Shown here one piece after another: positions 24,601 to 34,400 of a stretch of DNA of 64,000 bases (positions are counted from its first letter, which is position 1; every line of letters starts with the position of its first letter). The position numbers and the translations under genes are program-made. The notes beneath the pieces are model-generated. The model was not told where the DNA came from, searched no databases, and saw nothing but the letters and a program-made list of their open reading frames with translations. Source of the stretch: Tigriopus japonicus (taxonomy: Eukaryota; Arthropoda; Copepoda; Harpacticoida; Harpacticidae). The stretch is taken from assembly GCA_010645155.1 (NCBI GenBank), contig CM021317.1, positions 14,300,695-14,364,694 of the forward strand, given 5' to 3'.

Positions 24601-27343
24601 AAACACTCTCCAATCAGTGAAAGTGCCTTGGCAATTGAATGTTGCTCTTTCAAAATATCTTCAAAAACAGACTGTCGGAGAGCACCATTTGTTTGCTTGA
24701 TAGGTAGATCAAATTCAGGAAAAAGAAAGGGGGAGACGACATCTTGGAGTTCATCCTTTATTTAAGAAGGTTAACCGAAGGTTACAAAAATCGCCACTAG
24801 ATGGAGATAAAACGGCGGCAAAGTCTCATGAGTTCAGAGCTATCCTTAACTTCAATTTGTTCCCAAATTTGCAGCTTCCACCTCTAAGTTGATTTGTCTT
24901 CATATTTCGAGTCTTTTAAAGCTCAGCTGCGATATCATTGTGTTCAAAAATCAAAAAGTCACGTTAGGTAATCACAAACTTAGACAAAAGATTAACAGAA
25001 GCACCCACAACTGTTTCTACCTCAAGATGGCGCTGATTGTCTCTTTTCTCTTTGAGTGAAGCTCAACTTAAAGATGCTCATGGGAAAGAGGCGTCAACAC
25101 AATCAAGTTGTTTGGCTTTTTCGAAGCTTCAAATGTTTGCCTTTGTTGTCGCCACCATCTATCAGGAAGTTCAAGTTAAAACTAAAGTCGATTTTGCAAT
25201 CAATTATCATTGATCATGCCAATAATAATTGGTCCAGTCATGGGATCACAAAATAAGATGGATTCAAGCCGCCCTTTCATGGAAATTTTTAGTCATATGC
25301 TCCTATTTGCAATATATTTTTCTCTTGCACTTCCTGGTTTGTTTGGATTTTTAAAAGCTTCATGTTAAAACCACTGCCGTTAGTGTTGTGACGACGCTTC
25401 TTTCCCATGAGCTTCTGTAGCTCAACTTAGCTTCCATTACAAGGTGTTCAGTTTTATGAGTTTTATCGCAGAATTATGCGAAAGCCGTCTAGGTGACAAG
25501 AATGTTGGTTGTCTTTAAAATCATCTATGGCCAAAAAGAAAACAAGCGTGGGCCCTTTTGGAATAGGAAGAAGAGCTTATCAAGCCCAGACCCAGGAACC
25601 ACTGTACTTCAGGACGGATTTGAAAGATACTTTTTGGGTCTAATCATTTAAATGTGACGTTTTTGCAACAAATATATTGTTCCGTTAAATCTTCTTTGTA
25701 CTAATTGGACCCAAGGTGTAATTTGAAAGTAATCCTGGCTTGAGCCATCCATAACTGACCCCAAAAGCCCACATAATAATACCTATAATTGCTAAGAACA
25801 ACTTTTTCTGACACATCATTAATGCTTATGGTCAAGTGGCTTTTTTAAACTAATTACTGACCTTTTTGGTCTATGCCTGAAAGGCAACTCTGCAACTTAT
25901 AGTATGAATGGGATTCGATATGTATTTGTGCAAAAACGTAACCGATAATGAAATAATTATTTTGACACTATTTTTAGTTTTGATAATTTTCTGTGTATTG
26001 ATAGCAAGAAAATAACTCAAAAAAAGATCCCGAGTTTGGAGGAAGGTCCGAAAATTTTGGCCAATTGCACAAAAAATGACGAATTAATTCTGAATTAGAC
26101 GCTACGACTAAAATTAAAAACATGAGTTTATTCGCCTTAGTCATTAACTTCAAAACTGCCTACACAGTTACGCGTGTTGTTAATCATTGTTTCAATTGCA
26201 GATCGAATAATTCCCGAAAGTTGGATGCTTCCCATTTACCGAAAAAACTGGCATGATATGCTTGGCGTGGACTTTGGTACCGAGATCGGTCCTTCCAATG
26301 TGTCTTTGGAGGACTTTGAAAAACATGCCCTTCGCTGTGGAAGAATCATCGAACTAGCGGGTAATGAACAAGAGTTCACCCACATGAAACCTCTTTTTAT
26401 TTCTGAATGCCTGTTTTTTATAACTTATCAATAGGCTCTCATCACGTCTGGCGATGGACCGGTTTCCACATGGGCCTCGATCTAATCCTGACCTTCGACA
26501 ACTTTCAACTGTCTATCAAGCGCAATCAGATGTCTTCTCCCAACAATGAGCTCCAGGGTCTTCTCAGCCATGCCAAACGGAGGCGCTTCTTTTACAAAGT
26601 GAATGTGGCATCTCTCAACAAACAGGAGCAGGTTTGTTCAAATAGGCGGTGCGATACTGATTACTTGGTCCGTTGGTTACTGCTGGATTTTCATGCAATA
26701 TTCAGGTTTTTTTCATGCATATGTAAAGGAAATTGGAGATTATAAAAAAGGGAAGAACGATAATTCACGGAAATATTAAAGAGACGATCGCCAGACCTGA
26801 ATATTTTTATATCCAGCTTTGGTTGTACTCGCAAAGATATTATTTAAATAACGGTTATATTGTAGACTACATATCATTTGTTTTCATAAAGGGTTCATAC
26901 CCTGTACTAAAAGTATTAGCAATAGGAAATCAATCCTGTTCAACCTAAAAATTTACTTCTAGAAAACAACACCAAACACTTATTTTCATTAATCTCCTTG
27001 TGTATCAAAAGCCCTTTTAATTAAAGAAAAAAGAGGAGTGCTGACTACTTGACAGAAATAGTATTATCTCTTCTGTACTCTTTGGGTCCAATTTTTCAGA
27101 ATTATCCAAATTTTGAATTTCTTTTTTCAGCCCGTTTATTTGGCCAGTTCTGGGGTAAAGAAGGCTACGTTGATGATGAATCAAAGCACGCCAATTTTTG
27201 ACGTGGACAAGAAGAAGGCGACGTTCCCTTTGTTGCTCTCACTCAACTTCCTTCTCACGCAACCTTCTCAATCCCTGGGCGACGAAAACAACCACGTGTC
27301 TGACGATGGGCCAGATATTGAAGATGTTCAGGGCCAAGCCTGA
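6622..27343 (+). CDS. GMCL1: GMCL1 / germ cell-less, BTB-BACK domain protein (8 exons)
   Basis: Germ cell-less is a nuclear-envelope BTB protein that acts as a Cul3 ubiquitin-ligase adaptor and is needed for germ-cell formation in Drosophila. Exons are 6622-6963, 7674-7844, 7912-8061, 9083-9319, 23718-23847, 26202-26360, 26435-26631 and 27131-27343. All have GT/AG borders and matching phases and give 532 residues (human about 515). The ATG has a CACCATGG context and gives MGARFS, an N-myristoylation pattern (MGxxxS) also known for this family. Next come an acidic stretch (residues 13-27), KRRR (50-53) and PKKLK (79-83) nuclear-localisation-like motifs, the BTB domain from SKYIYDTLF (about 85) through YFRSMFSGAWRES, and a BACK region (about 200-300). 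The C-terminal half includes VPVFRQLRLTYM, CGRIIELAG and WRWTGFHMG. Intron 4 is 14.4 kb and contains histone H1 antisense. Confidence 0.93.
8062..9082. other. GMCL1 intron 3
   Basis: This is a 1.0-kb AT-rich intron between a GAG|GTAAGT donor and a TTTTAG acceptor. The open frames inside it have no recognisable similarity. I see no repeat with defined ends. Confidence 0.6.
9382..9387 (-). terminator. Poly(A) signal AATAAA for histone H1
   Basis: On the minus strand AATAAA occurs about 95 bases after the H1 stop codon. There is no histone-type GGCTCTTTTCAGAGCC stem-loop between the stop and this signal, so the mRNA is probably polyadenylated. The site lies only about 60 bases inside GMCL1 intron 4. 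Confidence 0.6.
9483..10799 (-). CDS. Linker histone H1, long-tailed variant, nested in GMCL1 intron 4
   Basis: Linker histone H1 binds the nucleosome dyad and linker DNA and compacts chromatin. The single-exon frame from ATG 10799 gives 438 residues. Residues 1-57 are a basic Ala/Lys/Pro tail. Residues about 58-136 are the winged-helix H15 domain (HPTYAKMVQEALKHLQDRKGSS, AILKYIMANF, NNHLKKAL, GSLKNVGQGKGASGLFKLP). About 300 residues of Ala/Lys/Pro/Gln-rich tail follow. Typical animal H1 is about 190-250 residues, so this tail is unusually long. It contains RWGQ twice (227-230, 384-387) and ends in two near-copies of NQGPV(F/Y)GPAP. I chose the ATG at 10799 because it starts the basic tail and has an ACAATG context; an upstream in-frame ATG at 10907 is close to or before the likely transcription start. 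The gene is GC-rich against its AT-rich surroundings. Confidence 0.94.
   Translation of the reverse strand: MTLAVVSRTPVPRAQGVLKRGRAAKAAKSASPAKAPVAVKVTNAVAPVVAAKTKAPVAHPTYAKMVQEALKHLQDRKGSSRQAILKYIMANFTVGNDQKPVNNHLKKALVGGTKNGSLKNVGQGKGASGLFKLPEKLAQEAAAPKAAVPAARKRTAEPQSGAPQAKKAKMAKGRAQSAKPAPAKTEKKTKGVKKVTATAPVQSTTVEARQATPEPASAVEQVAPKKRWGQRQQTQPTAAACKAPARSAKSANPESAEPAKESPAAPANPPRSRAKPAQPKPAAKATQARGRGKRAAQPEERPKATEAAEVSAPAPVQQRSRGKVAQEQTQPQRPRSQARRGAQEAQVQAPQTAALPQSTGLFGREAVNGSAIQSPAMKAIRRSRWGQAPADDNQNQENQGPVFGPAPKPADYVEPAEENNQGPVYGPAPCPAGYTEAA
10884..10890 (-). promoter_or_regulatory. Probable initiator for histone H1
   Basis: On the minus strand the sequence reads TTCAGTG, matching the arthropod TCAGT initiator. 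It lies about 30-38 bases downstream of the TATA element and about 88 bases before the H1 ATG. It is a sequence match only. Confidence 0.45.
10916..10936 (-). promoter_or_regulatory. Histone H1 core promoter: TATA box and CRE palindrome
   Basis: Minus-strand TATATATAAG occupies 10925-10916. A perfect CRE palindrome TGACGTCA (10929-10936) lies immediately upstream of it. The placement ahead of the H1 start gives this nested gene its own promoter, independent of GMCL1. CRE sites bind CREB/ATF-type bZIP factors; actual binding here is inferred. Confidence 0.75.
10937..12517. other. Intronic stretch upstream of H1
   Basis: This part of GMCL1 intron 4 holds the distal H1 promoter (GC-rich to about 11160) and then AT-rich sequence. 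Several short frames here show no family motifs. I see no defined element. Confidence 0.5.
12518..12979. repeat. Foldback (long inverted repeat) element, full copy
   Basis: The whole segment is a diverged inverted repeat. The outer arms match through AGAAGCAC and CATGGAGTGGGAGGCTAG on the left, and CTAGCCTCCCACTCCATG and GTGCTTCTTG on the right. The centre is a tight palindrome in which GAATGAATGAACTCGCCC and GGTAAAACGATTACC sit around the fold point. It is non-coding. A partial copy in inverse orientation lies at 32770-33128. No clear target duplication was found. Confidence 0.8.
13336..13395. repeat. (TTTG)n microsatellite
   Basis: This is an uninterrupted run of about 14 TTTG units. It is the 3' tail of the adjacent minus-strand SINE and is not coding. 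Confidence 0.9.
13336..13834 (-). repeat. tRNA-derived SINE with (CAAA)n tail
   Basis: Read on the minus strand, the 5' end is tRNA-like: GGTGAGTCATGGCGTAGTGCG carries a box-A-like core, and GGTTCGATCCC (about 13774) is a box B. A second T-arm-like hairpin with GGTTCGATCCC sits at 13598-13627, suggesting a dimeric head. The 3' end is a CAAA microsatellite at about 13336-13395. A truncated relative is at 15815-15985. The flank AATAGC on both sides may be a short target duplication. Confidence 0.75.
14581..14766 (-). repeat. SINE fragment of the 39487-39718 family
   Basis: It is reverse-complement similar to the body of the SINE at 39487. Shared segments are the TCTGTGGGTGTGGAAT-like stretch, GATACCGGAC, TTGGCTTCGCTGGCC and an A-rich tail. 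The tRNA-like head is missing, as in 5'-truncated copies. Confidence 0.7.
14961..15591. repeat. GGTCAC-array element, copy 1
   Basis: The left part (14964-15260) is a degenerate tandem array alternating GGTAAAAAGGTCACAG and GGTAAAACGGCCAC-like units. The right end (about 15520-15591) has the same units inverted, reading GTGACCTTTTTA and TGACCGTTTTACC. The middle is unique sequence. The structure matches the element at 31909-33832, so array-type terminal inverted repeats define the family. A 115-residue minus frame across the array is a repeat artefact. Confidence 0.65.
15575..15660 (-). repeat. Terminal fragment of the 17381-18412 repeat family
   Basis: On the minus strand it reads GTTTCGAACTGGGAGTGCTGCC and continues into AAGTTTAACG. 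This matches the left end of the repeat at 17381 and, in the same orientation, the one at 56040-56345. Confidence 0.55.
15815..15985 (-). repeat. Truncated copy of the 13336-13834 SINE
   Basis: Shared blocks in the same order include GCAGCTGTGATCTGATA, GATAT-GCCGCTCCA, TTCGCCCATTTAAGC and GCCGTGACTA-TGCATG. The tRNA-like head is absent. Confidence 0.65.
17103..17202. repeat. 100-bp near-perfect hairpin
   Basis: GAGGCTAGTTTTTTAGAC on the left pairs with GTCTTAAAAACTAGCCTC on the right. The inner arms GATCGATCTCAAGATCG and CGATCTTGAGATCGATC are exact, with a loop of about 19 bases. It is probably a tiny foldback MITE; as RNA it would form a pre-miRNA-sized stem-loop. Confidence 0.75.
17381..18412 (+). 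repeat. Interspersed repeat (CAGTGCTGCCAT family) with an internal insertion
   Basis: The left end is a GTGTTTCGAGTTGGGAGTGC-like motif. The right part has GTGCTGCCATATTTTA, GATAAGGT-TATTGC and CCAAAATGGCAAAA. Uninterrupted relatives of about 310 bp are at 37233-37545 (+) and 56040-56345 (-). Here the two halves are separated by about 750 bp, of which 17481-17720 recurs at 43480-43732 in reverse. No coding region was found. Confidence 0.65.
19605..19774. repeat. Short foldback repeat
   Basis: GAGTGTAATCGGACGAATTC...GGGGATTCTGGGGCC on the left is inverted on the right as GGCCCCCAAATCCCC...GAATTAGTTCGACTACACTC. A third partial arm is at 52733-52773. It is consistent with a small MITE. Confidence 0.65.
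19879..20025 (-). pseudogene. Tc1/mariner transposase, C-terminal fragment
   Basis: On the minus strand this reads WPPNSPDLSPIEILWSILK followed by a conserved basic helix and a stop at 19881-19879. WPPNSPDLSPIE is the diagnostic block around the third catalytic residue of Tc1/mariner DDE transposases. Upstream similarity continues to about 20105 only with frame changes, and the first two catalytic regions are not found. It is a dead fragment in GMCL1 intron 4. Confidence 0.8.
20026..21985. other. GMCL1 intron 4, no defined gene
   Basis: The sequence is AT-rich. A plus frame at 20904-21161 is hydrophobic near its end, but it has no family motif and lacks a convincing start context. I see nothing I can name. 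Confidence 0.4.
21990..22402. repeat. Foldback-like element with GAGT-repeat ends
   Basis: The left end reads AATGAGTGAGTGAGTTG and the right end reads CAACTCACTCACTCACTCATT, its inverse, enclosing about 380 bp of moderately GC-rich sequence. No target duplication was resolved. Confidence 0.5.
22430..23030. repeat. Diverged direct repeat pair
   Basis: The segments at about 22440-22530 and 22950-23030 share TCAGTGGAG, TGAGATTCTA-TCCTCC and CGACTGTATCCGGGT-like stretches in the same order. They look like two copies of an old repeat. Confidence 0.35.
25060..25442. repeat. Inverted repeat in GMCL1 intron 5
   Basis: GCTCATGGGAAAGAGGCGTC at about 25077 is matched in reverse by GACGCTTCTTTCCCATGAGC at about 25393, with further matching around AAGTTGAGCTTC. 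The segment between is unique. It is probably a decayed MITE. Confidence 0.45.
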
Positions 27344-27348
27344 ATAAA
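27343..27348 (+). terminator. AATAAA overlapping the GMCL1 stop codon
   Basis: AATAAA begins with the last base of the TGA stop (27341-27343). A second AATAAA at 27492-27497 lies about 150 bases further on and is a more usual position. Either could serve as the poly(A) signal. Confidence 0.5.
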
Positions 27349-27497
27349 TAAGTGAATGAATGGATGGGAGTCAACCAGTAATTCAATGCTACTATTGAAA
27401 CCGACTCCAAATCTAAATATTCGTTGTCAGAGTTAAGCTCCATGGTTATCACTTATCAATCTTTTGATTGATGATGAGTGGAAAGATGAACAATAAA

Positions 27498-28498
27498 GTA
27501 ACGGAATTGAAAAACAAATAATTCTACTCAACAACTCTGAGCTTTTAATGCATCCTAATTTTGACCTAGATTTCCCATAAGACCATTAATGCTTCCTTTG
27601 AGCAAAGCGAGTTTTGTTGCTCTTTAAAACGATTTCAACTCAGGCCATGTTTTTTTTTGAGCTGCTAAAGCTCATACAAATGCAAAATAGTTCTTAAAAT
27701 ATTAAGGAATTAGGTGGCAATGTACGGAATAGGTAATTTTTTTAAGATAAAAATGTGTCATTTCATTTATGCGACCAAGGGCATCTAGATTTGCTGGACC
27801 GCTCACGGCCGACCAAGATCGAGGAGATTTACTACACAGAAAAAGGAAAAGCCCTGTTTTTCTCATTTTTCGATCTTGGTCGCCGTGTTCAATCAAGTAA
27901 ATTCTAAAAATCCTTGATGCGACCCATCAATCGTGTTTGGGATGGAATAAATCCGATTTTTTTGTCTGTCATAGGTTTCGTGATTTTTTTTTAATTCTAA
28001 AGGATTGGCTTAGAGACGCTAGATTGGCTGGGTTTTGGTAAACTTGGGCATAAACCCCTGTACTGCCCTGTACTGATAAAATGAAGGCCTTTGTTTCTTT
28101 TTACTACCCCGTTCGGGAAAAGTTCCTATACTTTTCCGTCGATTTTTAATTGTACTGAATGGATTTTTTCAAAATTACGTAGAAAGTGATCTTATAATTA
28201 AAATAGGTTTAAAAATGATGGAGTCACGCAACCTCACATTTTCTTGAAAGTTGATTATATGGAAGATTGATATTTGGAGCTCGTATTAGCAAAAGCAGTC
28301 AAACATTTATTGCTTCACAAGTGCATAACGTTCACAACAAACCTATTTAATGGTAATCTTTGCATTGTTTTTGGCCATAGTTCAGAGAGGCAAGTAGTGA
28401 GAAGTGAAGAATTGATATATGAATTGGGCAAACTAATACAAATGTTCATGGGGTTTATACTTGCATAAGCTGATAACCTCTAACAACATTGATTGAGG
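27498..28498. other. Convergent intergenic region between GMCL1 and the GT31 gene
   Basis: About 1.1 kb separates two converging 3' ends. It contains the likely poly(A) signals of both genes and otherwise featureless AT-rich sequence. Confidence 0.5.
28306..28311 (-). terminator. Poly(A) signal AATAAA for the GT31 gene
   Basis: Minus-strand AATAAA lies about 188 bases after the stop codon at 28499. It is the closest canonical signal I noticed. Confidence 0.45.
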
Positions 28499-31400
28499 TT
28501 ATATTTTCGAATCAAAGTCTGAGGCACCTCCCAAACTTTTCTCTAGAGGAAGAAATGGTTTGCACTCAAAGCGATCACAGAAATGGAGTTTCTTATTTTT
28601 TGAACAAAACCAATTTGGCGTCGAGCAATCCTTGCTAATTTGACCGTTTTGATATCGGAAAACGTGATCAATCACGAACATAGCTCTCGGATTTACGTAA
28701 TGTATCACAGCCTGGTTGGGCCTCAATTTGCCGAGGGAAGAATCCTGCAAAGAACAAAATACCGGAAAATTAGAAACTTGATTTCTTTTCATAACTCAAT
28801 AACTATTGCCTTTTAATATAAAATTTGATAATGAGGCATGCCTCAAACTTTCTTTTCTCTTTCTTACCGTTATTGACAACAGGAGACACAGACAAATTTG
28901 TATTCTTTCGTATTTTGAAATTTTATGGCCTTTTCATGCCTTCCAATGCCAATAAATTTCGAAGGCTGCTAATAAAATCCTCCCTTTTCTTTCCTCGCTT
29001 TCCAAACAAAAATGTACTTAAGAGGAACTGATTAACTTTCCCGATATTTAATCCAAACTTTAAAACTTGCACCAAAATGTCCACTTGAAGGAGCCATCAA
29101 ATTGTATATCAAGCCAAATCATCTTTTTTTTGTTTCACTTTGCTTTATTTATTGCAAACCAAGAGTTAGAGTAAAAATCTTTTTGACCATTCCCTGGCCT
29201 CTTTTTTCTGCTTTTTCAAAAAAAAATCATGATGCTTTTAAAGTTCTCAATCGATCAATAGTCGTCTTGGCTACTCTGCGCAACTCTTTGAAATTCAAGT
29301 CACGTCAATATGACCGGCTTTTTTTTTGCTTTGTAATGGTTCCCGTTTTCAGCACTTTTTCGAGTTTTCTTCCATTTCACAAGTCTCTATTTTGATCAAA
29401 AACTACTTTACTTACTTCAAAGGGCTGAAAGTTTTTAGTGGATATAAGTGAGAGACGGCACATTTTGGCCAAATAACCCGTGATGAAAACGTCATTGATT
29501 GGGAAAACGGGCGTGGTCAAGGCTAATTCGTAGAGACAAGGAAGGGTGTATTGTGGGATGATATACGCAGAACCACTCAGATATTCCGGATAATTGGTGC
29601 CATTCAAGAGATACGTGGGAATGTCCCATTTGGTCACGTAAGTTTGGTCCATGGGGGCACGAGGAATCTTGGCATGATGTATTTTATAACCCCATAAAGC
29701 TTCTGAGCTCTGGAATAAACATTAGATTTTAGAAATAGAGAAAGCGTATTTTGGATGGTATTCCGCCTGCCTTTTCCAAAGCTCTTTGCTTGTATAATAG
29801 ATTCCAAATGTGTGGCAGATGAATATAGGCGTCATCGTCGCTGATGATGAGGAAATCTGGATCGATTTCTGGATTCTCCATTACAACCTTCATTGCAAAA
29901 ATGGAATCCAAGGTACAATTATAATAGTCATCTGGAGAAAAAATAAAGGGCGCTGGTTTGATTAAGGCTCATTTGAGGGAGTGAGGAAACGAATATGTTT
30001 TGAATATAATTTACAGGGAGGTCCATAAAAATCAAACCCTCCAAAATTTCAATCGTATTTTAAAGAAAAGTGTAAATGCCAAAATTTTGGGATGTTCTTT
30101 TCTTTTTGAAATTATAAAGACTTATTTACTGCTATCTTACAGGCTATTATAACATCTAAAAAATCGCTCAAAAAATCAGATGAGATTCACAGAAGAGTGA
30201 AATTCAAGAAATACATAGTGCAACGCGTGGTCTTATTTTTACCGCCCACCCTGTAGATAACAAAATTTCCAATGATTTTTTAAGTTGAAGGTCGTACGGA
30301 CTTTAACCTTCAACGTTTAAGGAATTCAAATCTGTAACTGTATGTTTTAAAAGAATCATTATTGAATATCTAGCTAATATTTAATATATGACCGACGAAT
30401 TTGAAGAGTTGACATTGAAGAGTTACAAATACTTTGGGTTCAAGAATAACGTGTCTGATTGGTTTTGGTGAGCGTAGCCGAAACTTCATTTTCCGGTCAT
30501 CACAATATTGAAAAGTCCAGGAGGGTTCGGTTTGAATTTAGTACCTATGAAATCCATTTGGATCATATCACAGTGGACCTCTTGCTCAACCGTCAAAGCC
30601 TGTTGAGCTCTCTCGCTGTTATCACTTTTCCCGAACAGAAATACGACTTTGATATCAGGATATTTGGATTTCATCCAAGTTTCCCGGATTCCTTGACGGC
30701 GCCTCCAAAACTCAGGAGCAGTTTGCACCACAACCAGAACTTTCACCCCCGTCCAATCAAAACAAGTCGTATCTGGAAAATAGAAGAGGACCATTTACAT
30801 TTAGCCTTCAATAAGATTATTTTTTCCCCTTCCTTAATAATCCCTTTCTGGAGGATTTGTCTGTGTAACAAAAAACTCAATCAAGCCTTGATGTTTAAAG
30901 ATATGCACTCTTATGCTGAGTCCAGAAGAGAAGAATTCCCTATTCATGTAAACAAAGAAGTATAGAGTTTTAAGAAAATTCTTTGATGCAAAGACCACTC
31001 TATCACAAGACGGAGATGACAGGGGAATTTTTTTATATTATTTTTGCTCCCATTTGGAAGATTTCATCATGCTTCATGGGAGCTGTGTTGAGAACGACCA
31101 AGATTTGGTTTACCTAAGTTCAGCCCAATCGAGCTAAGGAGTCCAAAAGTACGCGTCGTTATTCTTGGTGAATTACTCATTAGAACTCTTCTTGCAGATT
31201 GTGTTTGCTCTTGCCTAAACTTTAAAGACGCATAACTTTTGTTCCATTGAGTTAAAACCAAAAACATGAGCTCTGTGAGGCCCAAACCCCGGTTTATAGA
31301 AACACAATCTTTAGATTCAAATTTTCTGGATGTCCGTTTGAGCCCTTTTTCATGAAGTAGTCTACCCAACCAAGCAGATTACCATTTGGAGAAGAATGCA

Positions 31401-34400
31401 ATACATTTAATTGCAAGTCTTGTTGATCAAACTACATTCGTTCCTCATCAGTAGGGACGGGCAAATAGTGTAAAAAGATTTTTGGTAACATAAACCCATT
31501 TTTCTGCACTTTTGCACTTTTCACCTTTATTTGCACTTTTTATTTACGTTTTTGGCCAAAATTGACAAATTGTTAAGAAAATGTAGTGGCTTTTGAAAGA
31601 ATTTTTAGTTTCAAGATCAAATTTTGAACTAGTCGAAAAAGCTTGCATTTGCAGTCAACCATTCTTAGCACCTTGAAGAAATATGTGCATTTCAGACGCA
31701 AACCTCACACTTTATTCACCATCTTGGCTTTAACTATAACATCCTGTTTACTAAACTAAAGATTAGACAAAAGAATCTCATTGCATGCAACCAACATAAA
31801 GGAAACCTAAAGAAACTCATGTTATGGTAATGGAAGGATCTACAAACAATATACCTAAATGTGAAGAGACAATGAATGCCACATTTGAAATTGAGTTCTG
31901 GTAATTAGATTGTAGGTAAAAAGGTCACAAGCAAAACGGTCACAGGTAAATAGGTCACAGTAAAAAGGTCACGGGGTAAATAGGTCACAGTAAAAAGGTC
32001 ACACGGTAAATAGGTCACAATAAAAAGGTCACAAGGTAAAAAGGTCACCCAAGGAAAAGGTCTTGCAATCATTGCACACACGTTATGTTGTTGGGCTGAA
32101 CATCATACTTTTACTGAGGTTGAGACGATTTATCAATCATGGGATAAACTGGACGTTAAGAAAACGTCAGTATGACACTAAAAAGCAACAAATAATTCAG
32201 CAAATCAAATAGCAAGGAGTGTCTCTTTAACAAAGGTATTAGGTAATTTGCAATTGTTACTATTCAAAAGTTAACACCAAAAATTGAAGTTGGTGTGGTC
32301 ACAACTCAATTCAATAACAATTCAAAATAGAATAATAAGGACTCTGCTGAGACTCTGCGATAAAGATACCAAACCAAGCACTGGAATTGAAAGCACTAAG
32401 GTGAGTGACAATTGAAAATTCAGTTGATTAAACCTGGAAATTGAGACTGCAATGTAAATCCATGCTTTCCTCTAAAAAATCCTCTTGTGGTACGTGACAC
32501 CTTCACTGTAGGGTTCTTGGTTTTCAAAAACAATAAAATTGTTTTGAAGCATAGTTAAGAAGGACTGATAGGTATTAATATTCAAAATCATTTACAAGCA
32601 TTATATTTGGACAAGTTCACCTGCTTTGTCAATTTTCAAAAATCCTTCACGGCCCCCAGTTTAGGAACCGGTGATATAGACGGCAACTGAGCCAAATTTA
32701 AGGAGCCCGTCCTCGCCGAACCTGAAACCCCTGGACTTGTTTGTGTGGTCAATGGTCAAGACTGAGGAAGACCTTTCTTTTGTCGAGTGCACTACGTACT
32801 TCAATTTTCAGCTCAATCAAACGTCAGAGTCAAAACTTATGCTCTCTCAAAGCTCATTGCAAATCCTCCCGAGAATGAATGAACAAGCCCTTTTGTGGTA
32901 ATCGTTTTACCACAAAAGGGCGAGTTCATTCATTCTATGCTCTCTTCAGTCCAAAAGTTTGACTAGGCATAACTTTTCACTCCGGCATTCGATTGGGCTG
33001 AAATTTGAAATACGTGTTCTTCTCAATGCAAGCCAGTTTCATTTGCAGAAGAACGCAAATGGTTTGTTTCTGCTTGAAATCATAATTCTCATTGCTAGCC
33101 TCCCACTCCATGAATTCAGTGCTTTTTGCATTTTACTAGTGCTAAAATACGATTTCTCTTTGTTCCAAGAACTGATATACAAAAGAGCCAGAATTTCCCA
33201 ACGTTCTGGATTAGGTATCTTAACTATAAAAGCCAAAGCAACTCGATATTTGCTCCCCAGTTTTAGCTGGCAAGGGAAGTTTTAGACAGTGACCATCATC
33301 TGACTTGCAGTAAAAATGAATTCCACATCTTACCTCATGACAATTGTACATGCAATATATGTGGTGAACACCTTTACCATTTCATATTTTTTACAATCAT
33401 TTGTGTGGTTGGGCTTCTTTTTCTTAATCGTAAAAATATGTTATTGGTGATCAATGTCAATGATTTTGCACAAAATTTGTCGAAAAAATATTTATTCGTC
33501 AAAGCCAGAGAAGATTTAAAGAATTAAAACTGTCCTGGCAACTGTACATGGATTGGATGGCATACAGTCCATGTGCTCAACAACATATTTTGAATATCAT
33601 TTCAATTTGAAGTTACATTGTGCCTTTTTCTGCTTTTGAGTTTCTTACCTTGTGACTTTCTTACCGTGACCTATTTTCTGTGACCTTTTTACCGTGACCT
33701 ATTTACCTCGTGACCTTTTTACCGTGACCGTTTTACCTTGTGACCTTTTTACTGTGACCGTTTTACGGTGACCTTTTTACTGTGACCTATTTACCGTGAC
33801 CTTTTTACCTTGTGACCTTTTTACCGCGCGCCGGTAATTAGGCCATGGGCCAAATATTGAAGTAATGTCACTAAAAACATGCTTAAAACACATTTATGAC
33901 TATTTTCTTTGATGCAATTGTTAGGCACATGTGGGTATTTTTCTGTTTAATTTTCAATGTCTATTTTTGAACAACTTGAAGGACAAAAACGGAGTGATGT
34001 AAAGCCATATAAAACAATTGCTAAATATGTTTCGACAATATTTTAGGTACATACATCCATGAGACCACCTTAGGAATGAAAAATTCAGAAGATTGTTGAC
34101 TAGAGTAATTTTCATGATTTTACATTCTTTTTGCTAGTGACCTAATTAATAGAACTCTATTACTTGTGCGGCATTGTCTCTTCACCTGAAACTCATCTCA
34201 AATGTCTTTAGAACTTGTAAATGATTTCTCCTGCTCAATTAGGAGCCGTGGGTACTCCATGAATGACGTTTTAAGTCCAAATGCAAGTTATTTGCTCTTT
34301 TTTGACATTTGTTTGCTCTTTTTTGACATTTATTTGCACTTTCAACATTTTTCTGCACTTTGTTTTGCAATTTTGGGCACATTTTTTTGCAACTTTTGGT

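Noticed and set aside
30459..30965. 168-residue plus-strand frame
   Set aside because: It lies antisense to GT31 exon 2, whose motifs (RRRQGIRETW) are clear on the minus strand.
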